Of a DNA stretch of 64,000 nt, positions 1-8,070 are shown one piece after another. The notes beneath the pieces are model-generated. The model was not told the DNA's origin and searched no databases. It saw only the letters and a program-made list of their open reading frames with translations. Made by a program: the position numbers and the translations under genes. The stretch is from contig NZ_VCNL01000003.1 in assembly GCF_007671685.1 (NCBI RefSeq), forward strand, positions 124,001 to 188,000, written 5' to 3'. This stretch comes from Halorubrum salsamenti. Its GTDB lineage: Archaea > Halobacteriota > Halobacteria > Halobacteriales > Haloferacaceae. Each line of letters begins with the position of its first letter. Position 1 is the stretch's first letter.

Positions 1-1038
1 GGCGAGGGGGAAACCGTCTACTGGGACGAGCGGGAGACGCTAATGACGGAGACCGTCTCGGGGGTCGAGCCCGAAGAGCCGGCGACCGCGTCGTTCGCGC
101 TCAACAGCTCCGAGGTCGCCGCGACGGCCAGCGAGATCGAGTCGGACCTCGGGACCTCGCCCGGCGAGACGGAGACGTTCGTCGAGACCGACGTGACCGT
201 GGAGGGCACGATCAACGGCGAGGCGACCTCGTACACGCAGCCGATCGAGATGACGATCGAACACGGCGGCGACACGTACACCGTCTCGGAGCCGGGAGTC
301 CAGTCGAACACGCGGGAACAGTCCGAGCAGGTCACCGTCGAGCGGAGCTACGGGCCCCTCCGTTCCGTGGGCGGGCCGCTGCTGTTCCTGGCGGGGCTCG
401 CCGGGGCCGGCGGGCTGGCGTACGCCCGCCGCGAGGTCGGCCTCGCGCTCACGCCGGCCGAGCGCGAGTACCTCTCGTACCGGGACGATCGCGCCGAGTT
501 CGCGGAGTGGATCACCTCGATCCGGCTCCCCGAACCGGTCCACGAGCGCCCCGAGGCCGAAGCGTCGACCCTCCGGGATCTGGTCGACTTCGCGATCGAC
601 AACGACACCGGCGTCGTCGAAGACCCGGCGACGGACGCGTACCACGCCGTGACCGACGAGTTCGTGTACACCTACACCCCGCCGGCGCTCGCGGCCGAAC
701 GCGGTGACACGAGCGGGGGGGCCGGGGGAGGAGCGGCGGCCGGCGCAGTCGGCGAGACGGCCGGCGCGGCCGCCTCCGACGAGGCGACCGGCGGCTCCGC
801 GGCGATCGACGACGACGTAACCCTCGCCGGCGCGTGGACGCGCGCCGGACACGATCCGGGGACCGTCCCCGGCCACCGACTGTCGGCCTCGGAGCGGACC
901 GAGTCGGGGTCGCCGCTCGACGACGGGGAGGCGTGGGTGGACACCGACGTGAGTTCGACGCCGACGCCCGACGGTCGGGAGCGCGACAGCCGCGACCCCA
1001 GCGCCGGCGATTCCGGGTCATTCGGCGGGGGGGACTGA
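1..1038 (+). CDS. DUF5305-type membrane protein, 5' partial
   Basis: The frame is open from the first base, so the N-terminus lies outside the window; 345 residues are visible. The first ~120 form a beta-rich, Thr/Glu-rich extracellular-type domain. One membrane segment (GPLLFLAGLAGAGGLAYA) sits at about visible residues 123-142. A predicted cytoplasmic part follows with the conserved-looking stretch AEREYLSYRDDRAEF, then a Gly/Ala/Asp-rich disordered tail. This layout matches the haloarchaeal DUF5305 family, often found beside signal peptidase genes. The family assignment is from memory of the pattern, and the function is unknown. An in-frame ATG at 43 is internal, because upstream codons continue the domain without a stop. 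Confidence 0.7.
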   Translation, partial: GEGETVYWDERETLMTETVSGVEPEEPATASFALNSSEVAATASEIESDLGTSPGETETFVETDVTVEGTINGEATSYTQPIEMTIEHGGDTYTVSEPGVQSNTREQSEQVTVERSYGPLRSVGGPLLFLAGLAGAGGLAYARREVGLALTPAEREYLSYRDDRAEFAEWITSIRLPEPVHERPEAEASTLRDLVDFAIDNDTGVVEDPATDAYHAVTDEFVYTYTPPALAAERGDTSGGAGGGAAAGAVGETAGAAASDEATGGSAAIDDDVTLAGAWTRAGHDPGTVPGHRLSASERTESGSPLDDGEAWVDTDVSSTPTPDGRERDSRDPSAGDSGSFGGGD

Positions 1039-1141
1039 CTCCTCATCACTCGGACGATTCGCTGAGTGCGTCGCGATCGGCGGTCGGTGAGGGTCAGTGA
1101 AAAGTAACCTACTTGAGTGCGGGCGGGCAACCGTCGAGTGC

Positions 1142-1292
1142 AGTCCCGTGGTGTAGTGGCCAATCATAATGGCCTTTGGAGGGAATCCGTCCGCGTCAGC
1201 GGCCGAGACGCGATCACGGCCCGTCTCTTCGGAGATGCCCGTCGGATGCCCGAAGTCAGCCATTGACGGCGGTTCGAATCCGCCCGGGACTA
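1142..1292 (+). tRNA. tRNA-Gln (anticodon UUG) with intron
   Basis: The acceptor arm AGTCCCG (1142-1148) pairs with CGGGACT (1285-1291), followed by discriminator A1292. CCA is not encoded. The T arm is GGCGG-TTCGAAT-CCGCC (1268-1284). The anticodon stem ATGGC (1169-1173) pairs with GCCAT (1259-1263), and the loop carries TTG at 1176-1178. A 78-nt intron (about 1180-1257) separates positions 37 and 38, the canonical archaeal site cut by the splicing endonuclease. Haloarchaeal tRNA-Gln(UUG) is known to carry an intron. Exact intron ends could shift by a few bases because the bulge-helix-bulge was not folded computationally. An AT-richer stretch around 1098-1115 is the probable promoter. Confidence 0.9.
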
Positions 1293-1395
1293 TTCTCCGA
1301 GCGAAGTGAGGACGAACAGTCGCAATGCGGATTCGAACCAGAGAACGGAGCGGCGCGGAGTGACCGAGGTCCGATATCCGCCCGGGACTGTTCTC
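1278..1395 (+). repeat. Partial direct copy of tRNA-Gln 3' end
   Basis: The 14-nt string ATCCGCCCGGGACT occurs at 1278-1291 (T arm and acceptor end of tRNA-Gln) and again at 1376-1389. After one differing base, each copy continues with TTCTC. The 84 bases between them include another fragment reading ATTCGAACC. A duplicated tRNA 3' end is the usual footprint of integration at a tRNA gene, so this may be an attL/attR scar left by a lost element. No integrase is seen nearby. Local tRNA duplication is an alternative explanation. Confidence 0.6.
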
Positions 1396-1475
1396 TCGCC
1401 CGGTGCGCGTTCACCCGACCCTTTCGCCTCCGTCGTGTATGTCATTTTTTACCATTCAGTTCGTGGGATCCCGAC

Positions 1476-1946
1476 ATGGGCCCGAACCAGTACCGCGACG
1501 CAGTCGTCGAGAAGCGGCGGGAACACGGCTTCGAGGTGGTCGACGGGTACACGAGGGGGTTCGATCCGGTGTGGGTGACCCGCGACGACGACCCCTCAGT
1601 GGGCGAGTGCGTCGCGCTCGCCACGCTCGTCGACGAGTCGGACCCCACTCCCGACGACGTCACCGCGACCGCCGACGAGTTCCGAGACGTGCTCGTCGAG
1701 CAGGTCGACGACCGACGAGGGCCGACGACGCCGCTCGGCTACGTCGTCTTCACGGTGTCGGACCCCGATCGGTCAGTCATCGACGCGGCGAAGTCGTACA
1801 CGGTCGCCAACCGCCGGACCAACGTGTTCCCGATCGTGTACGACTGCGACGAAGAGACGCTCCACCGACACGAAGTCCCGCGGCTGAAGGGCAGGGGGAT
1901 CTACCGTAGACAGGCCGAGGACGCCGAGCGGCTGTTCGAGGTTTAA
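1476..1946 (+). CDS. Conserved-type hypothetical protein, 156 aa
   Basis: This is an acidic soluble protein beginning MGPNQYRDAVVEKRREHGFE. It alternates predicted strands and helices, with a hydrophobic strand (PLGYVVFTVSD) near the middle and a basic C-terminal stretch ending in ARLF-like sequence. There is no signal peptide or membrane segment. The start at 1476 was chosen over the upstream in-frame ATG at 1176, because the region from 1176 would read through the tRNA gene. A TATA-like TTTTTTACC lies about 25-35 bases upstream. I do not recognise the family, and the neighbours give no hint of function. Confidence 0.7.
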   Translation: MGPNQYRDAVVEKRREHGFEVVDGYTRGFDPVWVTRDDDPSVGECVALATLVDESDPTPDDVTATADEFRDVLVEQVDDRRGPTTPLGYVVFTVSDPDRSVIDAAKSYTVANRRTNVFPIVYDCDEETLHRHEVPRLKGRGIYRRQAEDAERLFEV

Positions 1947-1980
1947 AGGGTAGAGAGGCGTCAGGAAACCGGTCGCCCGC

Positions 1981-3036
1981 TCAGATCAGGCGCTCGGCGA
2001 TCCGACCGGCGCCCTCGGCCGCGGCGGTCGCGGGGTCGTCGGGGGAGACGACCTCGACGTCGCGGTCGAGTTCGGCGGAGAGCCGCGTCTCGAACTCCTC
2101 GGTGAGCCCGGGGATGCAGGCCATCCCGCCGGTGGCGGCGATGGGGCGGCCCAGCGCGAGCTGGTACGGTTTCATGTGGTCGTTCGCGAGCTCCGGGAGG
2201 AACTCGTTGGCGACGGCGTCGACGGCCTCGTCGATGTACCGGTCGACCGGCTCCCGCACGCCGCGGTCGACGGTGAACTCGTGGCTCCCGCCGCCGGGCT
2301 GTTGGATCACGTCCGTGAACGGCTCGAAGTCGTCCACGTCGGCGTGTTCCTCTTTATATTCCCGGGCGGTCGTCCGGTCGATGTGGACGCGGCCCTGGCT
2401 CTCCTCCTCGACGGCGGCGACGATCCGGCGGTCGACCTCGTTACCCGTCACCGAGCCGGTCGAGAACGGCGAGAGCTGTTCGCCGCGCCGGTAGGCGCAC
2501 GCCTCGAGCGTCGTCGACCCCATGTTGATCGAGACGAACACCTCGTCGATGGCGGAGAGGTCGTCGCCGTAGGCGGGGATCGCCCCGCACAGCGACTCGG
2601 GGTAGCTCCGCGTCTCGACCTGTCCGATAGAGGATCCCTCGATCACCGACTTGAGGTTGTTCACGCCCTCCTCGTTGTCGATCGTGGGCACCGCGTAGAC
2701 GACCGCGCTGTCCGCGGGCACGTCGTGGGCGTCCACGAGCGCCTCGAAGAAGCGCTCGGCGTCGGCGACGCTCTCGTCGTCCTCGGGGAGCCCCGACCGG
2801 AGCATAAAGCGCACCGTGTCGGGGTACTCGATCGCGGCCTCGTGGCCGAACAGGACTTTCTCGTCGCCCGTGATGGCGTCCTCGTAGGTCGCCAGACACG
2901 TCAGCGTCGAGTGTCGCTCGCGGCCGCCCCGCCCGTCGGGGAGATCGAGCACCGTCCGGGTGCTACCGAGTTTCACGCCGACCGCTTCGGGGCCGTCTGT
3001 ACCGTTGATGTCCGTGGATTCGTCGTCGTCGCTCAT
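1981..3036 (-). CDS. Actin-like ATPase (salactin/volactin/MreB-like)
   Basis: This 351-residue protein has an actin/Hsp70 ATPase layout. A first phosphate loop reads VGVKLGSTRTVL after a short acidic tail. A second nucleotide motif, INMGSTTLEA, lies near residue 190, and an adenosine motif, ATGGMACIPG, lies near residue 310. The length is that of haloarchaeal actin homologues (salactin of Halobacterium, volactin of Haloferax) rather than DnaK. These are known to form dynamic filaments linked to cell shape or DNA inheritance; orthology here is inferred. The ATG overlaps the stop of the upstream FlaD/E-domain gene (ATGA), so translation is probably coupled. The larger upstream in-frame extension reads into that gene and was rejected. 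Confidence 0.7.
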   Translation of the reverse strand: MSDDDESTDINGTDGPEAVGVKLGSTRTVLDLPDGRGGRERHSTLTCLATYEDAITGDEKVLFGHEAAIEYPDTVRFMLRSGLPEDDESVADAERFFEALVDAHDVPADSAVVYAVPTIDNEEGVNNLKSVIEGSSIGQVETRSYPESLCGAIPAYGDDLSAIDEVFVSINMGSTTLEACAYRRGEQLSPFSTGSVTGNEVDRRIVAAVEEESQGRVHIDRTTAREYKEEHADVDDFEPFTDVIQQPGGGSHEFTVDRGVREPVDRYIDEAVDAVANEFLPELANDHMKPYQLALGRPIAATGGMACIPGLTEEFETRLSAELDRDVEVVSPDDPATAAAEGAGRIAERLI

Positions 3037-3530
3037 GATGTACTCGCACACGAAGCGATCCGGACGATGGAGACGAGGCTGATCCGGTGGTCCGCGGGGG
3101 TGAAGGGCCGGTCGTACCGCGGGGCGTCGAATCCCGCTAACCGGCGTCGGAGGGCCTCGGCCGCGTCGTCGTCGACCCAGCCGAGCTCGGCGTAGTACGA
3201 CAGCGCGTCCCGGCTCCGCACGTGGCCGCCGACGTCGACGAGGTAGCCGAGCCACTCGCCGATCTCGTGTTCCGCCTCCGGAGAGGCCGGAATCGCCGTC
3301 AGGTACGGTCGATCGCCGGCGTCGGATCGGTCTCCGTCGCCGGACAGCCGCAGCCCCCGCTGACGCTGGAGCAGCTCGGTGAACGCGGCCGAGCGGGCCG
3401 CCTGCTCCGCTCGGTTCCGGTTCGGCTGACGAAGCGACCGCTCCCGAGGCGCTTCGTCGACGCCGTCCCGCGGTGCGTCCGCGATCCGGCGCAGTTCCCG
3501 TACGTCGTATTGCCGTGGATTCAGACTCAT
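3033..3530 (-). CDS. FlaD/FlaE (ArlD/E)-domain protein
   Basis: The protein has 165 residues. The N-terminal ~70 are basic and probably disordered. The C-terminal ~90 match the archaeal FlaD/E domain: PYLTAIP, EWLGYLVDVGG, YYAELGWV, a double-Arg helix, FTPADHRISL and IVRIA. In the archaellum, ArlD/E domains join the motor to its cytosolic ring. Here no arl genes are nearby. Instead the gene lies upstream of, and overlaps by 4 nt, the actin-like gene, so a role as partner or anchor of that filament is a reasonable inference. The start ATG at 3530 gives MSLNPRQYDVRELRRIAD; the ORF continues further upstream, but this start excludes an AT-rich leader that looks like promoter. Confidence 0.75.
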   Translation of the reverse strand: MSLNPRQYDVRELRRIADAPRDGVDEAPRERSLRQPNRNRAEQAARSAAFTELLQRQRGLRLSGDGDRSDAGDRPYLTAIPASPEAEHEIGEWLGYLVDVGGHVRSRDALSYYAELGWVDDDAAEALRRRLAGFDAPRYDRPFTPADHRISLVSIVRIASCASTS

Positions 3531-3614
3531 GTTCCGTCCGTCGTTCGCGTCCGTATCGATACTCTCAGGGGACGGATATATGATAGTTACCACGCAGTTA
3601 TCAGATGTGAGAAA

Positions 3615-4046
3615 CTACTCGGCCGTTCTCCGGCCGACAACGGTCTCCATCTCCAGCGTATACAGGTCGAATTCAACGCTCTCGACCGCTTCGTCGAACA
3701 GCCGAAACGGCTGAAACCACTCATTGAGCGTCGTTTCATCGACATCTCCCTGCCACTTCCGGATCGGGCCGCGAACATGGACGCTCCACGACTCGTTCGT
3801 CGATGCCTCGTAGCACACGAACGTGGCGGTCTCGGTCGTTTCGAGGAAATCCACCTTTTCGCTCTCGCCGTCGTGCTCGCTCACTCGGAGGAGAAACCGG
3901 TCTCCGTCGTAGTGATAGCTCAGCGGGACGGCGTACGCGTCGTCATCATTTGCCAGTCCGAGGACGCCGTACTCGCCCGCTCGCAGGTAGCCGTCGATGT
4001 CGGATTCGGACATCCCGCTGGTGTATACGTACCTAGCGTGTTCCAT
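3615..4046 (-). CDS. Pyridoxamine 5'-phosphate oxidase-like flavin split-barrel protein
   Basis: The protein has about 143 residues. The pattern GEYGVLGLANDDDAYAVPLSYHYDGDRFLLRVSE, read as separate strands, is typical of the FMN-binding split barrel (Pyridox_ox_2 group) common in haloarchaea. It continues with K-x-DFLE, ATFVCYE and WSVHVRGPI. These proteins bind FMN, heme or F420; the true substrate is unknown. The start at 4046 (MEHARYVYTSGM) is preferred over the ATG three codons earlier, but the two cannot be separated by sequence. It stands alone on the minus strand, between two other minus-strand genes with gaps of about 85-120 bases. Confidence 0.7.
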   Translation of the reverse strand: MEHARYVYTSGMSESDIDGYLRAGEYGVLGLANDDDAYAVPLSYHYDGDRFLLRVSEHDGESEKVDFLETTETATFVCYEASTNESWSVHVRGPIRKWQGDVDETTLNEWFQPFRLFDEAVESVEFDLYTLEMETVVGRRTAE

Positions 4047-4167
4047 GCGGATCACACGTGACGAAAGAACAAATAGGCACCTTGGCCGTCAGGCAGTCCC
4101 GGTCTCGTACCCCCAGCGCACACTGACGGGCTTCCCCCATCGGAAGAGATCTCCCAAACGGACCGGT

Positions 4168-4710
4168 TCACCCGCTGTCGGCCCACGGGAGCGGCTCGGT
4201 ACACCAGTGACAGAAGTCGAGATCGGCGTCGGTCTCTTTACCGCAGTGGGGGCACTCCACTTCCGCCGGCCGAGCGTCGCTCCCGGTAGCGGTCACCGTC
4301 GGGGACGGGGAACTCGCGCCGGAGGAGTCGCCAGAGAGGTCGGCGTCGCCGCTCTCGCCGTCGTCGCTCGCAGTGCGGCGTCGGATCGCCTCGGCGGTCG
4401 CGTCGGCACGCCGTCGTTCGGCGACAGCCGCCCGTCCGACGAGATAGGCGTCGACCGCGGAGAGCGTGTACAGGACGGCGATCGGCAGTGTCACCTCCGT
4501 CGGGAGCGCGGCGGCCGCCTCGACGGCTTCCGTCGGTGAAATCGTCGACGCGACGGGCACGTCGTACAGAGCGAACAGCGCCACGCTGCCGCCGACGATC
4601 GTCAGGTGCCACAGCAGCGCCCGCCCCCATCGGCGCAGGGTGAGGTGGCCGAGTCCCGGCAGCGCCATCGCCAGCAGCGCGGCGAGAAGGGGGCGGAACT
4701 GGTCTCGCAT
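4168..4710 (-). CDS. Membrane protein with C-terminal zinc ribbon
   Basis: This 180-residue protein starts MRDQFRPLLAALLAMALPG. It has three or four hydrophobic segments in the first ~110 residues, including a GLGHL motif seen in small membrane proteins of the DUF5683/TM2-like type. A disordered Asp/Ser-rich linker follows. The protein ends in a CPHCGKE-x7-CHWC zinc ribbon, which should face the cytoplasm. The layout matches the haloarchaeal zinc-ribbon family called DUF7575, an assignment made from memory. The gene is divergent from pantoate kinase, and the 141-base gap holds both promoters. Confidence 0.65.
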   Translation of the reverse strand: MRDQFRPLLAALLAMALPGLGHLTLRRWGRALLWHLTIVGGSVALFALYDVPVASTISPTEAVEAAAALPTEVTLPIAVLYTLSAVDAYLVGRAAVAERRRADATAEAIRRRTASDDGESGDADLSGDSSGASSPSPTVTATGSDARPAEVECPHCGKETDADLDFCHWCTEPLPWADSG

Positions 4711-4851
4711 ACCTCGCCGGTTCGGCCGGACGATACTTAGGGCTGCGGTGTCGGCGTCGCCGGCCGCGAGGCGGTCGGTTCCCGCATTCGGATCGCCGCC
4801 TCGCCGCCGCGGATAACAACCGTTAATCGACGGCCACCCGTCCGACTCGGC

Positions 4852-5739
4852 ATGAGCAGGCAGCGGGCGACCGCGTTCGTTCCCGGTCACGTCACCGCCT
4901 TCTTCAGCGCGCACCCGGCCGAGCGCCCCGCGGCCGCCGGTTCGCGTGGCGTCGGGGTGACGCTCACTGACGGGGTAACGGTCCGGGTAACGGCGGCGGC
5001 GGGCGAAGCGGACGCGAGCGGCGACTCCGGAGACTCCCCCGAGCCGGCCGGCTCCCGCACCATCGACGGCGAGACGGGGACGATCGGGGCGGTCGAGGAC
5101 GTGCTCGCGGCACTGGGAGCTTCGGATGTCGACGTCGCGGTGGAGGCGGACCTCCCGATCGGCGCCGGCTTCGGCGTGTCGGGGGCGGCCGCGCTCGGGG
5201 CCGCGCTCGCCGCGAACGACGCCCTCGACCGCGGGCGCTCGGAGAACGAGCTGGTCCGGATCGCCCACGAGGCGGAGGTCAGTCGCGGGACCGGGCTGGG
5301 CGACGTGGTCGCGCAGGCGCGCGGCGGCGTTCCGATCCGGCTGGAGCCGGGCGCCCCGGGAGTCGGCGAGCTCGACGGGATCCCGGCGACCGCGCGCGTC
5401 GAGTACGTCACGTTCGGCGAGCTGTCGACCGAAGGCGTGTTGGGAGGGGACACGGCGGCCCTCTCGACCGCCGGCGAGGACGCCCTCGACCGGCTCCGCG
5501 GGGACCCCCGACTTCCGACGATGATGGACGCGGCCCGCGCGTTCGCCCGCGAGGCGGACCTCCTCGTTCCCGAGGTCGCGGAGGCGATCGCGGCGGTCAA
5601 CTCCGCCGGCGGCGAGGCCGCCATGGCGATGCTCGGCCGCACCGTCTTCGCGCTCGACACCGGGCTCTCCGACGCGGGCTACGACCCGGAGGTCTGTCGG
5701 ATCGACGCCGCGGGCGCGCGGCTCGTTGAGCAGCAGTGA
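4852..5739 (+). CDS. Pantoate kinase (archaeal CoA biosynthesis)
   Basis: This is a GHMP-family kinase of 295 residues. The N-terminus ATAFVPGHVTAFFS is the typical archaeal pantoate kinase start. The glycine-rich ATP loop is PIGAGFGVSGAAA at about residues 102-114. The enzyme phosphorylates pantoate to 4-phosphopantoate, which phosphopantothenate synthetase then uses, replacing the bacterial PanC/PanK order. There is a disordered Asp/Gly/Ser insertion at about residues 50-70. No other CoA gene is adjacent. A structured repeat begins ten bases after the stop codon. Confidence 0.85.
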   Translation: MSRQRATAFVPGHVTAFFSAHPAERPAAAGSRGVGVTLTDGVTVRVTAAAGEADASGDSGDSPEPAGSRTIDGETGTIGAVEDVLAALGASDVDVAVEADLPIGAGFGVSGAAALGAALAANDALDRGRSENELVRIAHEAEVSRGTGLGDVVAQARGGVPIRLEPGAPGVGELDGIPATARVEYVTFGELSTEGVLGGDTAALSTAGEDALDRLRGDPRLPTMMDAARAFAREADLLVPEVAEAIAAVNSAGGEAAMAMLGRTVFALDTGLSDAGYDPEVCRIDAAGARLVEQQ

Positions 5740-5748
5740 GGTTCTTGT

Positions 5749-6055
5749 GCGGTGGCGCGTGCCGCCGAGCGCCCCCAGGGCGCGAGGTGCATGCGCGAGG
5801 GACGCCGCGAGCGCTTTTAAGCGCGAGCGGCGAGGCTGGGGAAGCGTGAGGTGCGGGGAGGTGCGGTTGGGTGGGACTCAAAGGGGCAGCCGTGAGGCGG
5901 GCGCAGGCGATGTAAGCACTGCAAGGAGCGAGCAACGCGAGCGACTGAAGCGCGCAACGAGCGTGCGCCCGCCTCACGGCTGGGGCTTTGGCGGTGTTCA
6001 CGGTCGATCCGCCGTCGACTGCTTATAAGCGAGCGGCTGGGCCTTTGAAAGTGGC
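5749..6055 (+). repeat. Dispersed intergenic repeat, copy A
   Basis: This copy fills most of the 398-base gap between pantoate kinase and srp54. The head begins GCGGTGGCGCGTGCC, followed by a hairpin (GAGCGCCC/GGGCGCGAG) enclosed by an outer stem (GCGTGCC/GGTGCATGCGC). The middle carries GAGGCTGGGGA, GCGTGAGGTGCGG and GGGACTCAAAGGGGCAG. The tail is CTGGGGCTTTG at 5980-5990, followed by a unit with GCTTATAAGC at 6021-6030 and a second CTGGGCCTTTGAA. The same modules occur in four other copies in the window. Short Arg-rich ORFs here are by-products of the head sequence. Confidence 0.8.
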
Positions 6056-6137
6056 CACCCTCGATCCACAGTCAGCAACGTATCCCGCGCCCGCCGACGA
6101 ACAAAGCTTTACCGCGTCGACCGCCTATCTCCGGCAA

Positions 6138-7535
6138 ATGGTACTCGACGACCTCGGTACGTCCCTCCGGAGCAGCCTCGACAAGCTCCAGGGGAAGTCC
6201 CGACTCTCCGAGAGCGACGTCGAGGAGATCGTCAAGGAGATCCAGCGTTCGCTCCTCTCCGCCGACGTCGACGTCTCCCTCGTGATGGAGCTGTCGGACT
6301 CGATCAAGTCCCGCGCGCTCGAAGAGGAGCCGCCGGGCGGCACGACCGCAAAGGACCACGTCCTCAAGATCGTCTACGAGGAGATGGTCGAGCTGGTCGG
6401 GGACTCCACCGAGCTCCCCCTCGAGAACCAGACGATCCTGCTCGCCGGCCTGCAGGGGTCCGGGAAGACCACCTCCGCCGCCAAGATGGCGTGGTGGTTC
6501 TCGAAGAAGGGGCTCCGCCCCGCCGTCATCCAGACGGACACCTTCCGGCCGGGCGCGTACGACCAGGCCAAGCAGATGTGCGAGCGCGCCGAGGTCGACT
6601 TCTACGGGAACCCCGACAACGACGATCCGGTCGACATCGCGCGGACGGGACTCGAAGAGACCGAGGACGCCGACGTGCACATCGTGGACACGGCGGGGCG
6701 CCACGCGCTCGAAGACGACCTCATCGCCGAGATCGAGGAGATCGAGTCGGCGGTCGACCCCGACCGCTCGCTCCTCGTGCTCGACGCCGCGATCGGGCAG
6801 GGCGCGAAGGAGCAGGCCCGTCAGTTCGAGGAGTCGATCGGCATCGAGGGCGTGATGATCACCAAACTCGACGGGACCGCGAAAGGCGGGGGCGCGCTGA
6901 CGGCGGTCAACGAGACCGACTCCTCCATCGCCTTCCTCGGGACCGGCGAGACGGTCCAGGACATCGAGCGGTTCGAGCCCTCCGGGTTCATCTCGCGGCT
7001 GCTCGGGATGGGCGACCTCAAGCAGCTCTCGGAGCGCGTCGAGCGCGCCATGCAGGAGGCTCAGGAGGAGGACGAGGACTGGGACCCCGAGGACATGCTG
7101 CAGGGCGAGTTCACCCTGAAGGACATGAAAAAGCAGATGGACGCGATGAACCGGATGGGGCCCCTCGATCAGGTGATGGACATGATCCCCGGCATGGGCG
7201 GCGGGATGATGGACCAACTTCCCGACGACGCGATGGACGTGACCCAGGACCGGATGCGCCGGTTCGAGCGCATCATGGACTCGATGACCGAGGAGGAACT
7301 CGAGAACCCCCGCGTCGTCGGGCAGTCGCGCACCCAGCGGATCGCGCGCGGCTCCGGCACCGACGAGGAGACGGTCCAGCAGCTCTTAGAGCAGCACTCG
7401 ATGATGGAGCAGACGATCAGCCAGTTCCAGGGGATGGGCGAGGGCGACATGCAGCGCATGATGAAGAAGATGGGCGGCGGCGGCGAGGGCGGCGGCCTCG
7501 GCGACATGATGGGCGGCGGCAAGGGGCCGTTCTGA
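6138..7535 (+). CDS. srp54: Signal recognition particle 54 kDa GTPase
   Basis: This 465-residue protein has the complete SRP54 order. An N-domain helical bundle begins [17 protein letters not shown]. The NG domain carries G1 GLQGSGKTT (about 105-113), DTAGRH (about 184-189) and [11 protein letters not shown] (about 242-252). A methionine-rich M domain runs from about 300 to the end, with MGGGM-type clusters that bind signal sequences and 7S RNA. It targets membrane and secreted proteins to the translocon with FtsY and 7S RNA. The start at 6138 is supported by the family N-terminus; the longer open frame extends into repeat copy A and is rejected. It appears to be a single-gene transcript. Confidence 0.95.
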   Translation: MVLDDLGTSLRSSLDKLQGKSRLSESDVEEIVKEIQRSLLSADVDVSLVMELSDSIKSRALEEEPPGGTTAKDHVLKIVYEEMVELVGDSTELPLENQTILLAGLQGSGKTTSAAKMAWWFSKKGLRPAVIQTDTFRPGAYDQAKQMCERAEVDFYGNPDNDDPVDIARTGLEETEDADVHIVDTAGRHALEDDLIAEIEEIESAVDPDRSLLVLDAAIGQGAKEQARQFEESIGIEGVMITKLDGTAKGGGALTAVNETDSSIAFLGTGETVQDIERFEPSGFISRLLGMGDLKQLSERVERAMQEAQEEDEDWDPEDMLQGEFTLKDMKKQMDAMNRMGPLDQVMDMIPGMGGGMMDQLPDDAMDVTQDRMRRFERIMDSMTEEELENPRVVGQSRTQRIARGSGTDEETVQQLLEQHSMMEQTISQFQGMGEGDMQRMMKKMGGGGEGGGLGDMMGGGKGPF

Positions 7536-7597
7536 AGCGTTGATCGCGGGTAGGTATTGATGAGTGAACGTTGCTGACGGCGGATCGACGGGGAACG

Positions 7598-7711
7598 GCT
7601 CCGAAGCTCCAGTCGATCGCTTATAAGCGATTGCTGGTAGATCGGTGATGAACGCCTCCAAAGTCCCTGTCACTCGCTTATAAGCTGTCGACGGAGGACC
7701 GTCCGTGAAGA
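7598..7711 (-). repeat. Tandem ~58-nt units with TTATAAGC motif
   Basis: Two adjoining units repeat with a period of about 58 nt. Each runs on the minus strand as a CTTTGGAGG-like block, a short variable stretch, a GATCGxC-like block and a CTTATAAGC palindrome (7620-7628 and 7678-7685). A third CCTCCAAAGCCCCAG block at 7712-7726 begins repeat copy B. The same unit follows the tail of copies A, C and D. The palindrome resembles an archaeal TATA box, but no start codon follows at promoter distance, so promoter function is unproven. Confidence 0.65.
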
Positions 7712-8063
7712 CCTCCAAAGCCCCAGCCGTGAGGGCTCGGTGCGGTCGTTGCGGTCCTCAGTCAGTCGCTAGCGCTCCCTCCTTGCGGTCCTTACGTCCC
7801 GCGCCTTCGCCCTCACGGCAGCGAGGCGCTTCGCGCCTCTGGCAGCCGGCGGCAGCGCCGCCGGCGACTGCCCCTTTGAGTCCCACCCCGCACGGCACCG
7901 CACAGCCTCACGCCTCCCCAGCCTCGTCACCGGCGCGGAGCGCCGGTTGCAAGCGAGAGCTTCGCTCTCGCCCTGTCGGTGGTCCTCCGCTTCGCTCCGG
8001 ACCACCGACTCCCTCGCGCGTGCACCTCGCGCCCTCCGGGCGCTCGGCGGCACGCGCCACCGC
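7712..8063 (-). repeat. Dispersed intergenic repeat, copy B (inverted)
   Basis: This is the longest copy, about 350 nt, oriented on the minus strand. The head at 8049-8063 is the complement of GCGGTGGCGCGTGCC and lies seven bases past the stop codon of the minus-strand gene at 8071. The shared blocks follow: the hairpin around 8028-8045, GCGTGAGGCTGTGCGG, GGGACTCAAAGGGGCAG and, at the other end, GCTGGGGCTTTGGAGG. Between them sit several copy-specific short inverted repeats (for example GAGCGAAGC and GGCGCGAAGCGCC types). Together with the tandem units it fills the 535-base gap after srp54. Confidence 0.8.
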
Positions 8064-8070
8064 AGACGAT

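Noticed and set aside
40-876. 278-codon minus-strand open frame opposite the DUF5305 gene
   Set aside because: It is Arg/Gly-rich, has no family pattern and mirrors the high-GC codon pattern of the plus-strand gene. Such antisense frames are common in haloarchaeal DNA.
5988-6137. Longer SRP54 with start at 5988
   Set aside because: The added 50 residues are encoded by repeat copy A and do not match the SRP54 N-terminus, which begins at 6138.
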